NCBI GenBank assembly: GCA_038323375.1
Contig: JBBQGV010000025.1
Coordinates: forward strand, 1 to 64,000
DNA: 64,000 bases
Origin: JABWAJ01 sp038323375
Lineage (GTDB): Bacteria; Bacteroidota; Bacteroidia; Chitinophagales; Saprospiraceae
Reading direction: 5' to 3'
In this document: positions 16,481-24,275 of the stretch, one piece after another
Layout: each line of letters opens with the position of its first letter
Position numbering within the stretch: position 1 is the first letter of the stretch
Translations under genes and position numbers: made by a program
Notes under the pieces: model-generated
The model's database searches: none
What the model was told of the DNA's origin: nothing
The model's input: only the letters and a program-made list of their open reading frames with translations

Positions 16481-16921
16481 ATGTCTATTACACTCGAAAC
16501 CCGTATCGCAATAACAGCGCCCATTGAAAAAGTCTGGGCTGCCCTGACCAAACCCGAATTGGTGAAACAGTATTTCTTCGGAACGGATCTTGTCACTACC
16601 TGGCAGATCGGCTCGCCCATTTATTTTCGTGGCGAATGGGAAGGCACTGCTTATGAAGACAAAGGCACCGTACTGGCGTTCAACCCATTAAGCAAACTGC
16701 GCTACACCTACCTGAGTTCCTGGAGCGATCTGGAAGATGAGCCCGAAAATTATGCCAACATCACGTATGCCCTCCATGAAGAGGACGACACGACCATACT
16801 TACCGTTACACAGGATAAGCTCGAAGACGAAGAAAAACGCGCCCATTCCGAACAGAACTGGCAATCGGTTTTTGGCGCAATGAAAGAACTATTGGAGAAG
16901 AGCTTACCTCAATCTAAGTAA
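16481..16921 (+). CDS. SRPBCC/AHSA1-family protein
   Basis: A 146-residue START-like (Bet v1 fold) protein. The typical AHSA1 pattern is clear: ITAPIEKVWAALTKPELVKQYFFGTDLVTTW near the N-terminus, FRGEWEGTAYEDKGTVLAFNP in the middle, and the long C-terminal helix WQSVFGAMKELLEKSL. Members bind hydrophobic ligands in a central cavity; no substrate can be assigned. It is cytosolic. Its 3' end overlaps the convergent LRR-BRCT gene by 13 bp. Confidence 0.85.
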   Translation: MSITLETRIAITAPIEKVWAALTKPELVKQYFFGTDLVTTWQIGSPIYFRGEWEGTAYEDKGTVLAFNPLSKLRYTYLSSWSDLEDEPENYANITYALHEEDDTTILTVTQDKLEDEEKRAHSEQNWQSVFGAMKELLEKSLPQSK

Positions 16922-19026
16922 GCAAATTCACGCTGTTGCATCCAGCTATTTCCGCCTCTCGCGTCTTGAAGCGCCTGAGAAATCTCCCATTCTTCCCGAT
17001 TCAGGGAACTGCCAAACGTCAATGATTTCAACGCTTTGATTTGCAGTAGGCTATCCGGCAACGACCGCAGGTTTTTGCCATAGATTTCCAGCGTTTTCAG
17101 GCGTTTCAAATCTCCGATCGCTTCCGGCAGGTGCGCGCCGTCTGTTGTGATTTTTAATTCCTCCAGCGAGACATGCTTGAACAGCGCAGCAGGCAGGGCG
17201 TCGCCAGCACAGCGGAACAGGAGGCGTTTCAGAGCGCCTTCTACAACGGGTTCATTTAGGAGTTGTTCCAATTCTTCTTGAGCTAACAAAAACTCCTGGA
17301 TGCTGATGTAGTGGGGGCGTTTCAGTAAAGGAGGGTACCAATCCTGAAAAATCGCTGCCCGATAAGGGTTCTCCAGGCTTTCGCGATACCGAAAAAATTC
17401 AGGGAGCAGTTCTTTGTTTTTGGTTCGAAAATAGTGAGCAACTACCACCTGCGACACCCCAACAGGGCGTTTCAGGTATGCATATCGAAACCGCTCTATA
17501 ACCCTGTCCAAATCACGGGTGTCGGACAAAACGCCCCTTAAGTCTTCCGGCGCTTTGGCTTTCAGGAGTTTCCGAAAATCATTCTGCACCGCCTGATCGC
17601 CCGATGTTTTGGCCACCACCACCAGATCGGGAAATACTGCATCCGGAATGCCGCCTTTTTTGAGCATTTCGAGCACCACTCGCTCATTAGCCGGGTCGTT
17701 CGACCAGATCAATCGGCGCAAAGCCTCCAGGTCTGGATCCTCCAGCGTTTTCAGGAAGCCCGGCTGGTATTCCTTCAACACCGTGTCCAATTCCATTTCG
17801 CTGCAAAACCAGTGTGGCTTGCCCCAGAAGCCTTCGGGCAAATCCGGGCAGGCATTTCCCACTAAAATAAAATCTGCGTCAGGGCTGAGTTTGGCGACAA
17901 TCTTTACGCCCATTGCCCCTAATTTTTCTTTGTAATCCGGTTTTTTCAGGCGCGTCCCTCCTGCGACGAACAGGCTTTTGTCTTGAAAATGGCGCAAGGT
18001 TGAAAACGGGGCATGATCGGGGTTCAGCAAATGCAGGTTATCCCAAATGACCTGCTTCAATGGACTGCTTCCGATATTGACCGCTTGTAAAAAATCTGTT
18101 TTGAATGCCTCGGAATAAGGAGACGCTATTTCCGGATTTTCCAATAAAAGATGCCCAAAAACCAATCGAATACGAGGTTCCGCTGAAAATTTCGTCAGCG
18201 CAGCGTTCAGGGTTTGTACCAATTTCATATCCCGCCCCGGGTTTTGGCACTCTAAGCGCAGCGTCAGCAAATTGGTCAGCAGCACAACTTCTTTTCGGAT
18301 ATAGATGGGTTCGCCGGCGATCCATCTGATCTTCAAATGGTTCAGTGCAGGAAAGTTCTCCCAGACCACAGGCAGTTCGCAGGGCTTTGCATCCAGGGTA
18401 ACGGAATGCAAGGCAGGGCATTCGCACCAGGAGTCGGGCAAGCTGGTGAGTTCGGACGCTTTGATGCTGAGGGTGTTCAGTGCGGTATTGGCTTTGCAAA
18501 AATCGGGCAATTGGCCACAAAACCCTGGGATTTCCATGGCAAACGTCTCCAAATCAGAGAATACCTGCCAGCCCGTTCCAAAGTTGGCCATCGAATTGCC
18601 GGATAACGTAAACTGCTTGAGGCGCGTACATTGCCAAAAAATCTGTGGTAATTCCCGTAGTTCGGGGACAATAAGCCAACATTTTTCCAAAGAAGGCGTC
18701 AGTATAAATTCAGGAATGCTTTGCGCAAAATCATCCATAAAGGTAACGGATTTTAGCACCGGCATTTTTTCTAAAGCATCATTTTTTGCAACCTCTTCGC
18801 GATTAAATACTTTAGACAAAAGTCCTGAAAAACCAGTTTTAGCAGTATTTTCAGGGATCACCGTGTTTTCGGTTTGGGAATAGTCAAAATTACAATTCGA
18901 TATTTCCAGTGTTGCCAAATTTGGAAGCCCGGAAAAAGGAAAATGCATTTTTGGCAATTCCGGACTGGCCAAACGCTGAAACCAAATGCCCTCCAGCGTG
19001 CTTAGTTTTTCCAGCCCAGAAGGCAC
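16909..19026 (-). CDS. LRR-BRCT protein, third gene of MoxR-vWA operon
   Basis: A 705-residue protein. Leucine-rich repeats occupy about residues 1-265 (patterns such as LPNLATLEISNCNF, LEKCWLIVPELRELPQIF, LNTLSIKASELTSLPDSW). A BRCT-like domain lies at about 348-420 (KSLFVAGGTRLKKPDYKEKLGAMGVKI...LSPDADFILVGN). A helical region follows (430-600), and more LRRs come at about 620-690. No signal peptide is present. Translation appears to begin at GTG (19026), 22 bp after the MoxR stop; the frame is closed further upstream. Co-transcription with MoxR and the vWA protein suggests a target-recognition or scaffold role. The function is not known. Confidence 0.7.
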   Translation of the reverse strand: MPSGLEKLSTLEGIWFQRLASPELPKMHFPFSGLPNLATLEISNCNFDYSQTENTVIPENTAKTGFSGLLSKVFNREEVAKNDALEKMPVLKSVTFMDDFAQSIPEFILTPSLEKCWLIVPELRELPQIFWQCTRLKQFTLSGNSMANFGTGWQVFSDLETFAMEIPGFCGQLPDFCKANTALNTLSIKASELTSLPDSWCECPALHSVTLDAKPCELPVVWENFPALNHLKIRWIAGEPIYIRKEVVLLTNLLTLRLECQNPGRDMKLVQTLNAALTKFSAEPRIRLVFGHLLLENPEIASPYSEAFKTDFLQAVNIGSSPLKQVIWDNLHLLNPDHAPFSTLRHFQDKSLFVAGGTRLKKPDYKEKLGAMGVKIVAKLSPDADFILVGNACPDLPEGFWGKPHWFCSEMELDTVLKEYQPGFLKTLEDPDLEALRRLIWSNDPANERVVLEMLKKGGIPDAVFPDLVVVAKTSGDQAVQNDFRKLLKAKAPEDLRGVLSDTRDLDRVIERFRYAYLKRPVGVSQVVVAHYFRTKNKELLPEFFRYRESLENPYRAAIFQDWYPPLLKRPHYISIQEFLLAQEELEQLLNEPVVEGALKRLLFRCAGDALPAALFKHVSLEELKITTDGAHLPEAIGDLKRLKTLEIYGKNLRSLPDSLLQIKALKSLTFGSSLNREEWEISQALQDARGGNSWMQQREFAYLD

Positions 19027-19048
19027 TTCAATAGTTTTTCCATGGGAT

Positions 19049-20161
19049 TTACATTTTTCGCAACAACATCATGCTGATTTCTGCATCGGCCATCACACTT
19101 TTGAGCGTGGCGTTGGGCGATTGCACCAAATCCTGAAGCAGGGAAAGGCGCAGGTCGTTGGGCAGGAAATCTATTTTGATAAAATCCTGGATGTTTTTGA
19201 TTTGTGGTGGCGTGAGTTTGATGTCACTGACACTCAGGTAATTGATGAGGCGGGTGCAAATCGTCGCCATAATATCCACCCGAAAAATGTCCTGCTGCAC
19301 GCTGCGTTTGATTTCCGCGTAAACCTCCCGCTTGAAATCTTTGGCCTGATAAATCTTTTCCGGCGAAATCAACTCACTCAGGTTCTGTTGTACGTAGGTT
19401 ACAAAAGCCGCTACTGTTTCGTCATCTAAGCACGAAGCGGCTAGCATTTGCACTAATGGCAGCTCGTCGCGCAGGTTTTTGATGTCGCGGATGCTTTCAA
19501 AAAACTGAACTAGTGAGCGCGGTGTCGTGCGTTTGCCTTGCGCCACTTCAGGATAGGTGAGGACAAAGTTGATGCCGCGCGGGTCAATGCCGGCTTTTTC
19601 TGCCCAAAAAGCCCACGTTTTGGGTTCAAACCGCATGGTAATGTGCATCATGCGAGTGAGCATGGCGTCGTCCATGGGCGTCACCGAATAATCGCCGCCG
19701 TCGGGGTTGGCGGTCAGCACAATTTGCCATTTTTCGGGAAGCCGCCAACTCACTAATTCAAAATTTTGCAGCAATTGCATGATGCCGCGCAGGATGCGGT
19801 CGTCGGCGCGGTTGACGTCGTCAATCAGCAGCAGTCCCGGACCTTCTTTTTTAGGAACCCAGGAAGGTGCGCGAAAAACCGTTTCTTCGCCCACGATGGC
19901 AGGCATCCCGATGAGGTCGCCCATTTCTTCAAACTGTGCAGGAGCGATGTAAGTAAACTCAAAACCGTTTTCCAAAGCGATGGCCTGCACCAACTCCGTT
20001 TTGCCGATTCCGTGGGTGCCCCAGACGCAAACGGGCGTTTTTTTAACGCCATTGGCCTCCGATTTGAGGTTGGCTTCCAGCAGGTGTTCGATGAATTTCC
20101 GGACTTCCGAAGCATTGGCCTCGATGCCATAATAAATGTAGTGGTGGGTTGGTTTCGCCAT
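19049..20161 (-). CDS. MoxR-family AAA+ ATPase
   Basis: A 370-residue ATPase with Walker A GTHGIGKT (residues 48-55), Walker B LLLIDDVNRAD (about 112-122), sensor 1 ..LTANPDGG and an Arg-containing second region (VTPMDDAMLTRM). MoxR ATPases remodel partners, usually with a vWA protein encoded alongside. The vWA-metallopeptidase gene lies 3 bp upstream in the same operon and the LRR-BRCT gene follows. It acts in the cytosol. Confidence 0.88.
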   Translation of the reverse strand: MAKPTHHYIYYGIEANASEVRKFIEHLLEANLKSEANGVKKTPVCVWGTHGIGKTELVQAIALENGFEFTYIAPAQFEEMGDLIGMPAIVGEETVFRAPSWVPKKEGPGLLLIDDVNRADDRILRGIMQLLQNFELVSWRLPEKWQIVLTANPDGGDYSVTPMDDAMLTRMMHITMRFEPKTWAFWAEKAGIDPRGINFVLTYPEVAQGKRTTPRSLVQFFESIRDIKNLRDELPLVQMLAASCLDDETVAAFVTYVQQNLSELISPEKIYQAKDFKREVYAEIKRSVQQDIFRVDIMATICTRLINYLSVSDIKLTPPQIKNIQDFIKIDFLPNDLRLSLLQDLVQSPNATLKSVMADAEISMMLLRKM

Positions 20162-20164
20162 GGC

Positions 20165-21388
20165 TTATTCCGCTAATAATTTGAGGTGTTTTCCGGGTAA
20201 ATGTTCCATTTTATCTGTGCCGCGGGAAGTGATCACCCATAGGATCGGCATTCTCGCCGCCACTTGGGGAGCGGGTGCATGGCCGTCCGTGAAGTAGATG
20301 AGCGCATCCGGTTTTTGTTCATTGGCCCAGATGATGGGCGCATCGAAGTGCGTACCGCCCCGTCCGGCAACCATTTCCGGTGCATGGCCTTTGTAAGAAT
20401 AGGTGCGGTGGATGTCTTTGTCGCATTCCAATACCGTGATGTGTGCGCCCTGCCGCCATATCTGCCGAATTTCATTGAAAAAAAGCCCAAGTTCTTCCAT
20501 AGAAACGCTGCCCGAAGTATCCAAAGCCAGTACCAAGTTGTGGTGCCGGTTGAGCCGGATCCCGGGCACTGTTCCATACCGTTTAGAAGGGCGGCGAATG
20601 GTGCTTTTTAGAGAAGTGCTGTTGCTGGACGCCGCAAAAAGCCGCAATACCCTTCGCCAGTTCACCAAAGGCGCATCGGCCACCGCCGCGTGCAATTCCT
20701 CCAGCAAATGCCCAGGTAGATGGCTCCGGTTTTTGTGCTGCACCCTTTGCAGGGCTTGTTTGGTTGCGTTTTTCACAAACTGCTCCAGCACGCGGGTTTC
20801 GCTGCTGTCCAACCCTGCAAATTCATCCCAAAATCGGTGTTTGGCGGTCGCTTCTTCATCGCCCTGCATCCAGGCGTCCAACGCGCGAAAAACGGCATCG
20901 CTGTCTTCGTTCCCCGCGCTGCCAGCGGTTCGGTTTTGGAGCAGGCCGATCAATTTTTCGTAGTAATACCCGACGCCTTTTCCCGCTTCCAAAAAAAGCC
21001 GGTGCGTCGGTTCCAAAGGTTTGAAAAAATCGAGCGTGATGGCACCTTTAGCCAATTGCTGCGGCTCGATGTATTGGTTGACCACCAAATCGGCGGCAAT
21101 ATTGAAGACCCGGCGGTTGGCGTAGGATTTCAAAACTGTCAGGTGGCGCAATACAATATGGAGTACTTCGTGTTTAATCAGCCCGTATCGGTGTTCTTCA
21201 GAAAGCGTTTCCCAAAAATCCGGGTTTACAATCAGTTTCACCATTTGTCGCTGAAAAGGCGCGACGGCTGCGGTAGGTACGGTTGGTTCAAATGTCTTCG
21301 GAATGCCCATCAGGAAATGTCCGTAGAATGGCTCCCGGAGCAGCAGTTGCACGCAGACTTTTTCGATGGGTGAGGCTCCGAGGTGCAT
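20165..21388 (-). CDS. vWA-like protein with metallopeptidase motif (DUF2201 type)
   Basis: A 407-residue protein. The N-terminal half carries a zincin-like HEVLH motif (residues 73-77, in IKHEVLHIVLRHL). The C-terminal half is a vWA-like domain with the MIDAS residues DTSGS at about 290-294 and a later TDGH. This two-part architecture is the known partner of MoxR ATPases. The start at 21388 (MHLGASPIEK) is chosen because homologues begin just before the VQLLLREPFYGHFL helix; an ATG 14 codons upstream is possible. It is the first gene of the three-gene operon and may be a peptidase or metal-dependent adaptor. Confidence 0.82.
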   Translation of the reverse strand: MHLGASPIEKVCVQLLLREPFYGHFLMGIPKTFEPTVPTAAVAPFQRQMVKLIVNPDFWETLSEEHRYGLIKHEVLHIVLRHLTVLKSYANRRVFNIAADLVVNQYIEPQQLAKGAITLDFFKPLEPTHRLFLEAGKGVGYYYEKLIGLLQNRTAGSAGNEDSDAVFRALDAWMQGDEEATAKHRFWDEFAGLDSSETRVLEQFVKNATKQALQRVQHKNRSHLPGHLLEELHAAVADAPLVNWRRVLRLFAASSNSTSLKSTIRRPSKRYGTVPGIRLNRHHNLVLALDTSGSVSMEELGLFFNEIRQIWRQGAHITVLECDKDIHRTYSYKGHAPEMVAGRGGTHFDAPIIWANEQKPDALIYFTDGHAPAPQVAARMPILWVITSRGTDKMEHLPGKHLKLLAE

Positions 21389-21490
21389 TTTTAATTTTTT
21401 GTTCGTAAAAACTGGGGCAAAATAAAACATTTTATTTTATCTGGTAAAGCTTTTAGTCTGATCTAATTTAATCTGCTCCTGTTGAGATTC

Positions 21491-21911
21491 CGCTTCCCCC
21501 TCGCGCCGAGGCTCCGCCTCGTTTGTATTATTCTGCGGGTTTAACTCTCCACGAGACTCCGTAAAAAAAACAACACGGAGTTCCACGGAGTAGACACGGG
21601 GTTCCACCTCACCCGCTCGCGCCGAGGCTCCGCCTCGCGTGTATTATTTTGCGGGTTTCACCCGACCTTCGCCGTGCTTTTCTTAAGGTCTGCCACCTCA
21701 CACGCTCGCGCCGAGGCTCCGCCTCGCGTGTATTATTTTGCGGGTTTCACCCGACCTTCGCTGTGCTTTTCTTAAGGTCTGCCACCTCAAGGTGGCGACC
21801 ACTACGCTTTCCCGCTCGCGCCGAGGCTCGGCCTCGCGTGTATTATTTTGCGGGTTTCACCCGACCTTCGCTGTGCTTTTCTTAAGGTCTGCAACCTCAA
21901 GGTGGCGACCA
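21491..21911 (+). repeat. Degenerate tandem repeat, 89/110-bp units
   Basis: Four units start with CTCGCGCCGAGGCTCCGCCT at about 21496, 21616, 21705 and 21815. Units 2-4 continue with GTGTATTATTTTGCGGG, CACCCGACCTTCGC and CTTTTCTTAAGGTCTGC. Unit 3 is 21 bp longer through an added AGGTGGCGACCACTACGCTTT. Unit 1 diverges into a CACGAGACTCCG/CACGGAGTTCCACGGAG sequence like that inside R1 copy 3. The array fills the gap between the vWA gene and allantoinase and ends exactly at the allantoinase stop codon. Confidence 0.85.
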
Positions 21912-23261
21912 CTATTTCAGCAACACCCGACCCTGTCCTGCCTTCAAAATCGTCCCTTCCCCAAATACCTGCTCCCCGCCAACCCAGGTTTGCAGCACTC
22001 GCCCCCGGAGCTTTTCACCCAGATAAGGCGTGATTTTATGCCGGTGCTGAATGTCTTTTTCTTCCACAATAAAAACCGCTTCGGGTTGCCAGACCGTCAA
22101 ATCGGCATCTTTCCCCGCTTCGATGCGCCCTTTTTGCGACAAGCCGAGAAAATCGGCGGGACGGCTGCACAGCCACCGGGCCAGATCGGCAACCCCGAAA
22201 CCCAGAGCCTGCGCCTTGGTCCACACCACCGGCAACGTAAACTGCAAGCCCGAAATGCCGCCCCAGGCCGTCGCTAGGTTGCCCGAAGCGATGGCTTTCA
22301 GCGCAGGCGGCGCGGGCGAATGGTCGGAGCCAATGAAGTCAATGGCTCCCGTTTTTAAGCCTTGCCAGAGTAGTTGATTGTTGGCGCGTTCGCGGATGGG
22401 CGGGGCGCATTTATAGACCGTTTGCGCGTCAGGGATTGCTTCGGCGTGGAAATAGAGGTAGTGCGGAGCCGTTTCCACCGTTAGCGGCAGGTGTAGTTTG
22501 GCGCGTTGCAGGCGCCGCAACAAATCAGCTGACGAGAGGTGGACGATGTGCGTGCGGCAGCGGGTGCTTTCGCACAATTTCAGCATCAATTCAATGGCGC
22601 GGTTTTCCCAGCTTTTGGGCCGCGATTTCAGGTACGCGGGGTAATGAGTTGGATGGTTTTGAAAATACGCCATCATCGAGTGCGGGGCGTCCAATTCCGC
22701 GTGAACCAGCAACGGCAGGCTTTTTTTTTCAATCAAAGGCATGGCGCGAGCCAAATCGCTTTCGGAAACATTCGGAAACTCGTCAATGCCAGAATGCGTC
22801 AAAAAACACTTGACGCCAAAAATTCCGGCCCGCATCAAATCGGGTAAATCGGCGTAGCTTCCTGGAACTAAGCCGCCGTAAAACCCACAATGCACGTGCA
22901 GTTTCCCTTCCGCAGCGGCAATTTTTTGTTCAAAATTGGCAACCGTGGTCGTCACCGGCGAGGCATTCAGCGGCATCTCAATGAGCGTGGTGACGCCTCC
23001 TGCTGCTGCTGCCCGCGTAGCTGTGTCAAACCCCTCCCAATCGGCGCGCCCCGGCTCGTTGATGTGGACGTGCGCATCTATGAGGCCAGGCATGACGACC
23101 GCGTCGCCGAGTTCTTCCACCGCGCGGCCCTGTAAGGCATCGGACGGAATTCGCCCGGCGACAACCTGCACAATTTTCCCACTTTTTATTAAAATGGTGG
23201 CATCTTTGGTACCAGAGTCTATGACTACACGGGCAGCATGTAAGGCTTTATCAAAATCCAT
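21912..23261 (-). CDS. allB: Allantoinase
   Basis: A 449-residue cyclic amidohydrolase. Zinc ligands are visible as His64 and His66 in LIDAHVHINEPGR, the carbamylated Lys is Lys151 in IFGVKCFLTHSG, and later His residues lie in LVHAELD and THIVHLSS, with Asp in FIGSDHSPAPP. Dihydroorotases and allantoinases share this fold. The allantoinase call rests on the KCFLTHSG and GSDHSPAPP sequences and on the uricase and allantoicase neighbours. It opens the allantoin ring to give allantoate. The start at 23261 gives the normal N-terminus; it faces the uricase start codon with only five bases between them. Confidence 0.9.
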   Translation of the reverse strand: MDFDKALHAARVVIDSGTKDATILIKSGKIVQVVAGRIPSDALQGRAVEELGDAVVMPGLIDAHVHINEPGRADWEGFDTATRAAAAGGVTTLIEMPLNASPVTTTVANFEQKIAAAEGKLHVHCGFYGGLVPGSYADLPDLMRAGIFGVKCFLTHSGIDEFPNVSESDLARAMPLIEKKSLPLLVHAELDAPHSMMAYFQNHPTHYPAYLKSRPKSWENRAIELMLKLCESTRCRTHIVHLSSADLLRRLQRAKLHLPLTVETAPHYLYFHAEAIPDAQTVYKCAPPIRERANNQLLWQGLKTGAIDFIGSDHSPAPPALKAIASGNLATAWGGISGLQFTLPVVWTKAQALGFGVADLARWLCSRPADFLGLSQKGRIEAGKDADLTVWQPEAVFIVEEKDIQHRHKITPYLGEKLRGRVLQTWVGGEQVFGEGTILKAGQGRVLLK

Positions 23262-23266
23262 AGCAC

Positions 23267-24115
23267 ATGAAAATTCGGTTAACGCAGGATAGTTACGGCA
23301 AATCGGCTGTCCGCGTAGCAAAAATAACACGCCACAGCGACTACCACGAATTTAAAGAAGTCCACGTCGCCATTCAGTTGGAAGGGGATTTTGAAACGGT
23401 GTATACGGAAGGGGATAATTCCAAGGTTTTGCCCACCGACACGATGAAAAACACCATTTTCGGATTGGCCAAAGACCACCCACTGCATACGATTGAGGAT
23501 TTCGGACTGTTTCTTGCAGATTATTTTTTGAAACACAATCCGCAAGTGGCTAAAATCACGCTGGATTTAACCCAAATCCGCTGGGATCGCATGACGCTGA
23601 ACGGCGTTCCGCATCCTCACAGTTATGTCGGCGGCGGCAATGAAAAAGCGACCGCCAACGTTCAAAGTACCCGAAATGTAACGCAGCTGCAATCAGGCAT
23701 CCGCGAGCTACGCATCCTGAAAACGACGCATTCGGGTTTTGAAAATTACATTGTAGACCAATTTACGACCCTGCCTCCGGCTGCCGACCGCATTCTGGCG
23801 ACGGAGCTGGAAGCTATCTGGAATTATAACGCTCCGAATGGGCACGATTTTCAAAAAATAAGAGAAAAAATAAGAGAAGACCTGCTGAGCGCTTTCGCCG
23901 CCCACTATAGCCGTTCAATGCAGCACACCCTGCACGCCATGGGCGAAACGGTTTTAAAAAACACGGCGGCAGTGTCGGAAATCAGCATGAAAATGCCGAA
24001 CCTCCACTACCTTCCGGTGAACATGACCCCTTGGAGCCTGACGAACAACAATGAAATTTTTGTCGCTTCGGGGGATGCTTATGGGTATATTACGGGGACT
24101 TTGAAACGGGAATAG
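23267..24115 (+). CDS. uox: Urate oxidase (uricase)
   Basis: A 282-residue cofactor-free uricase made of two T-fold units. Conserved elements are YGKSAVRV (the catalytic Lys region), EGDNSKVLPTDTMKNT (the Thr-Asp active-site strand), HPHSYVGGG and MPNLHYLPV near the C-terminus. It oxidises urate to 5-hydroxyisourate using O2. It is transcribed divergently from allantoinase, and both genes' promoters must lie inside the opposite coding region or leader. An R1 element starts four bases after the stop codon and separates it from allantoicase on the same strand. Confidence 0.92.
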   Translation: MKIRLTQDSYGKSAVRVAKITRHSDYHEFKEVHVAIQLEGDFETVYTEGDNSKVLPTDTMKNTIFGLAKDHPLHTIEDFGLFLADYFLKHNPQVAKITLDLTQIRWDRMTLNGVPHPHSYVGGGNEKATANVQSTRNVTQLQSGIRELRILKTTHSGFENYIVDQFTTLPPAADRILATELEAIWNYNAPNGHDFQKIREKIREDLLSAFAAHYSRSMQHTLHAMGETVLKNTAAVSEISMKMPNLHYLPVNMTPWSLTNNNEIFVASGDAYGYITGTLKRE

Positions 24116-24119
24116 CTAT

Positions 24120-24241
24120 TGTCTGTTTTTATAGTCCGATAGCTACGTTATGCTCGGCTCCAAAATCGGTCATTTACGCCAGTAAAATCCCGTTTTTGGG
24201 GTCTTCGCATGCCTTGCTCTCGAACTCTAAAAAACAGACAC
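24120..24241 (+). repeat. R1 element, copy 5
   Basis: The left end is TGTCTGTTTTTATAGTCCGA and the right end CTCGAACTCTAAAAAACAGA plus CAC. The core stem pairs CTCCAAAATCGG with CCGTTTTTGGGG. The element begins four bases past the uricase stop and lies between two genes of the urate pathway. Confidence 0.85.
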
Positions 24242-24275
24242 AAACTAAAGAGGAAACCACGATTTTAATCCTGCT

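Noticed and set aside
21912..23261. Dihydroorotase for pyrimidine synthesis
   Set aside because: The fold is shared, but the sequence around the carbamylated Lys and the uricase/allantoicase neighbours point to allantoinase.
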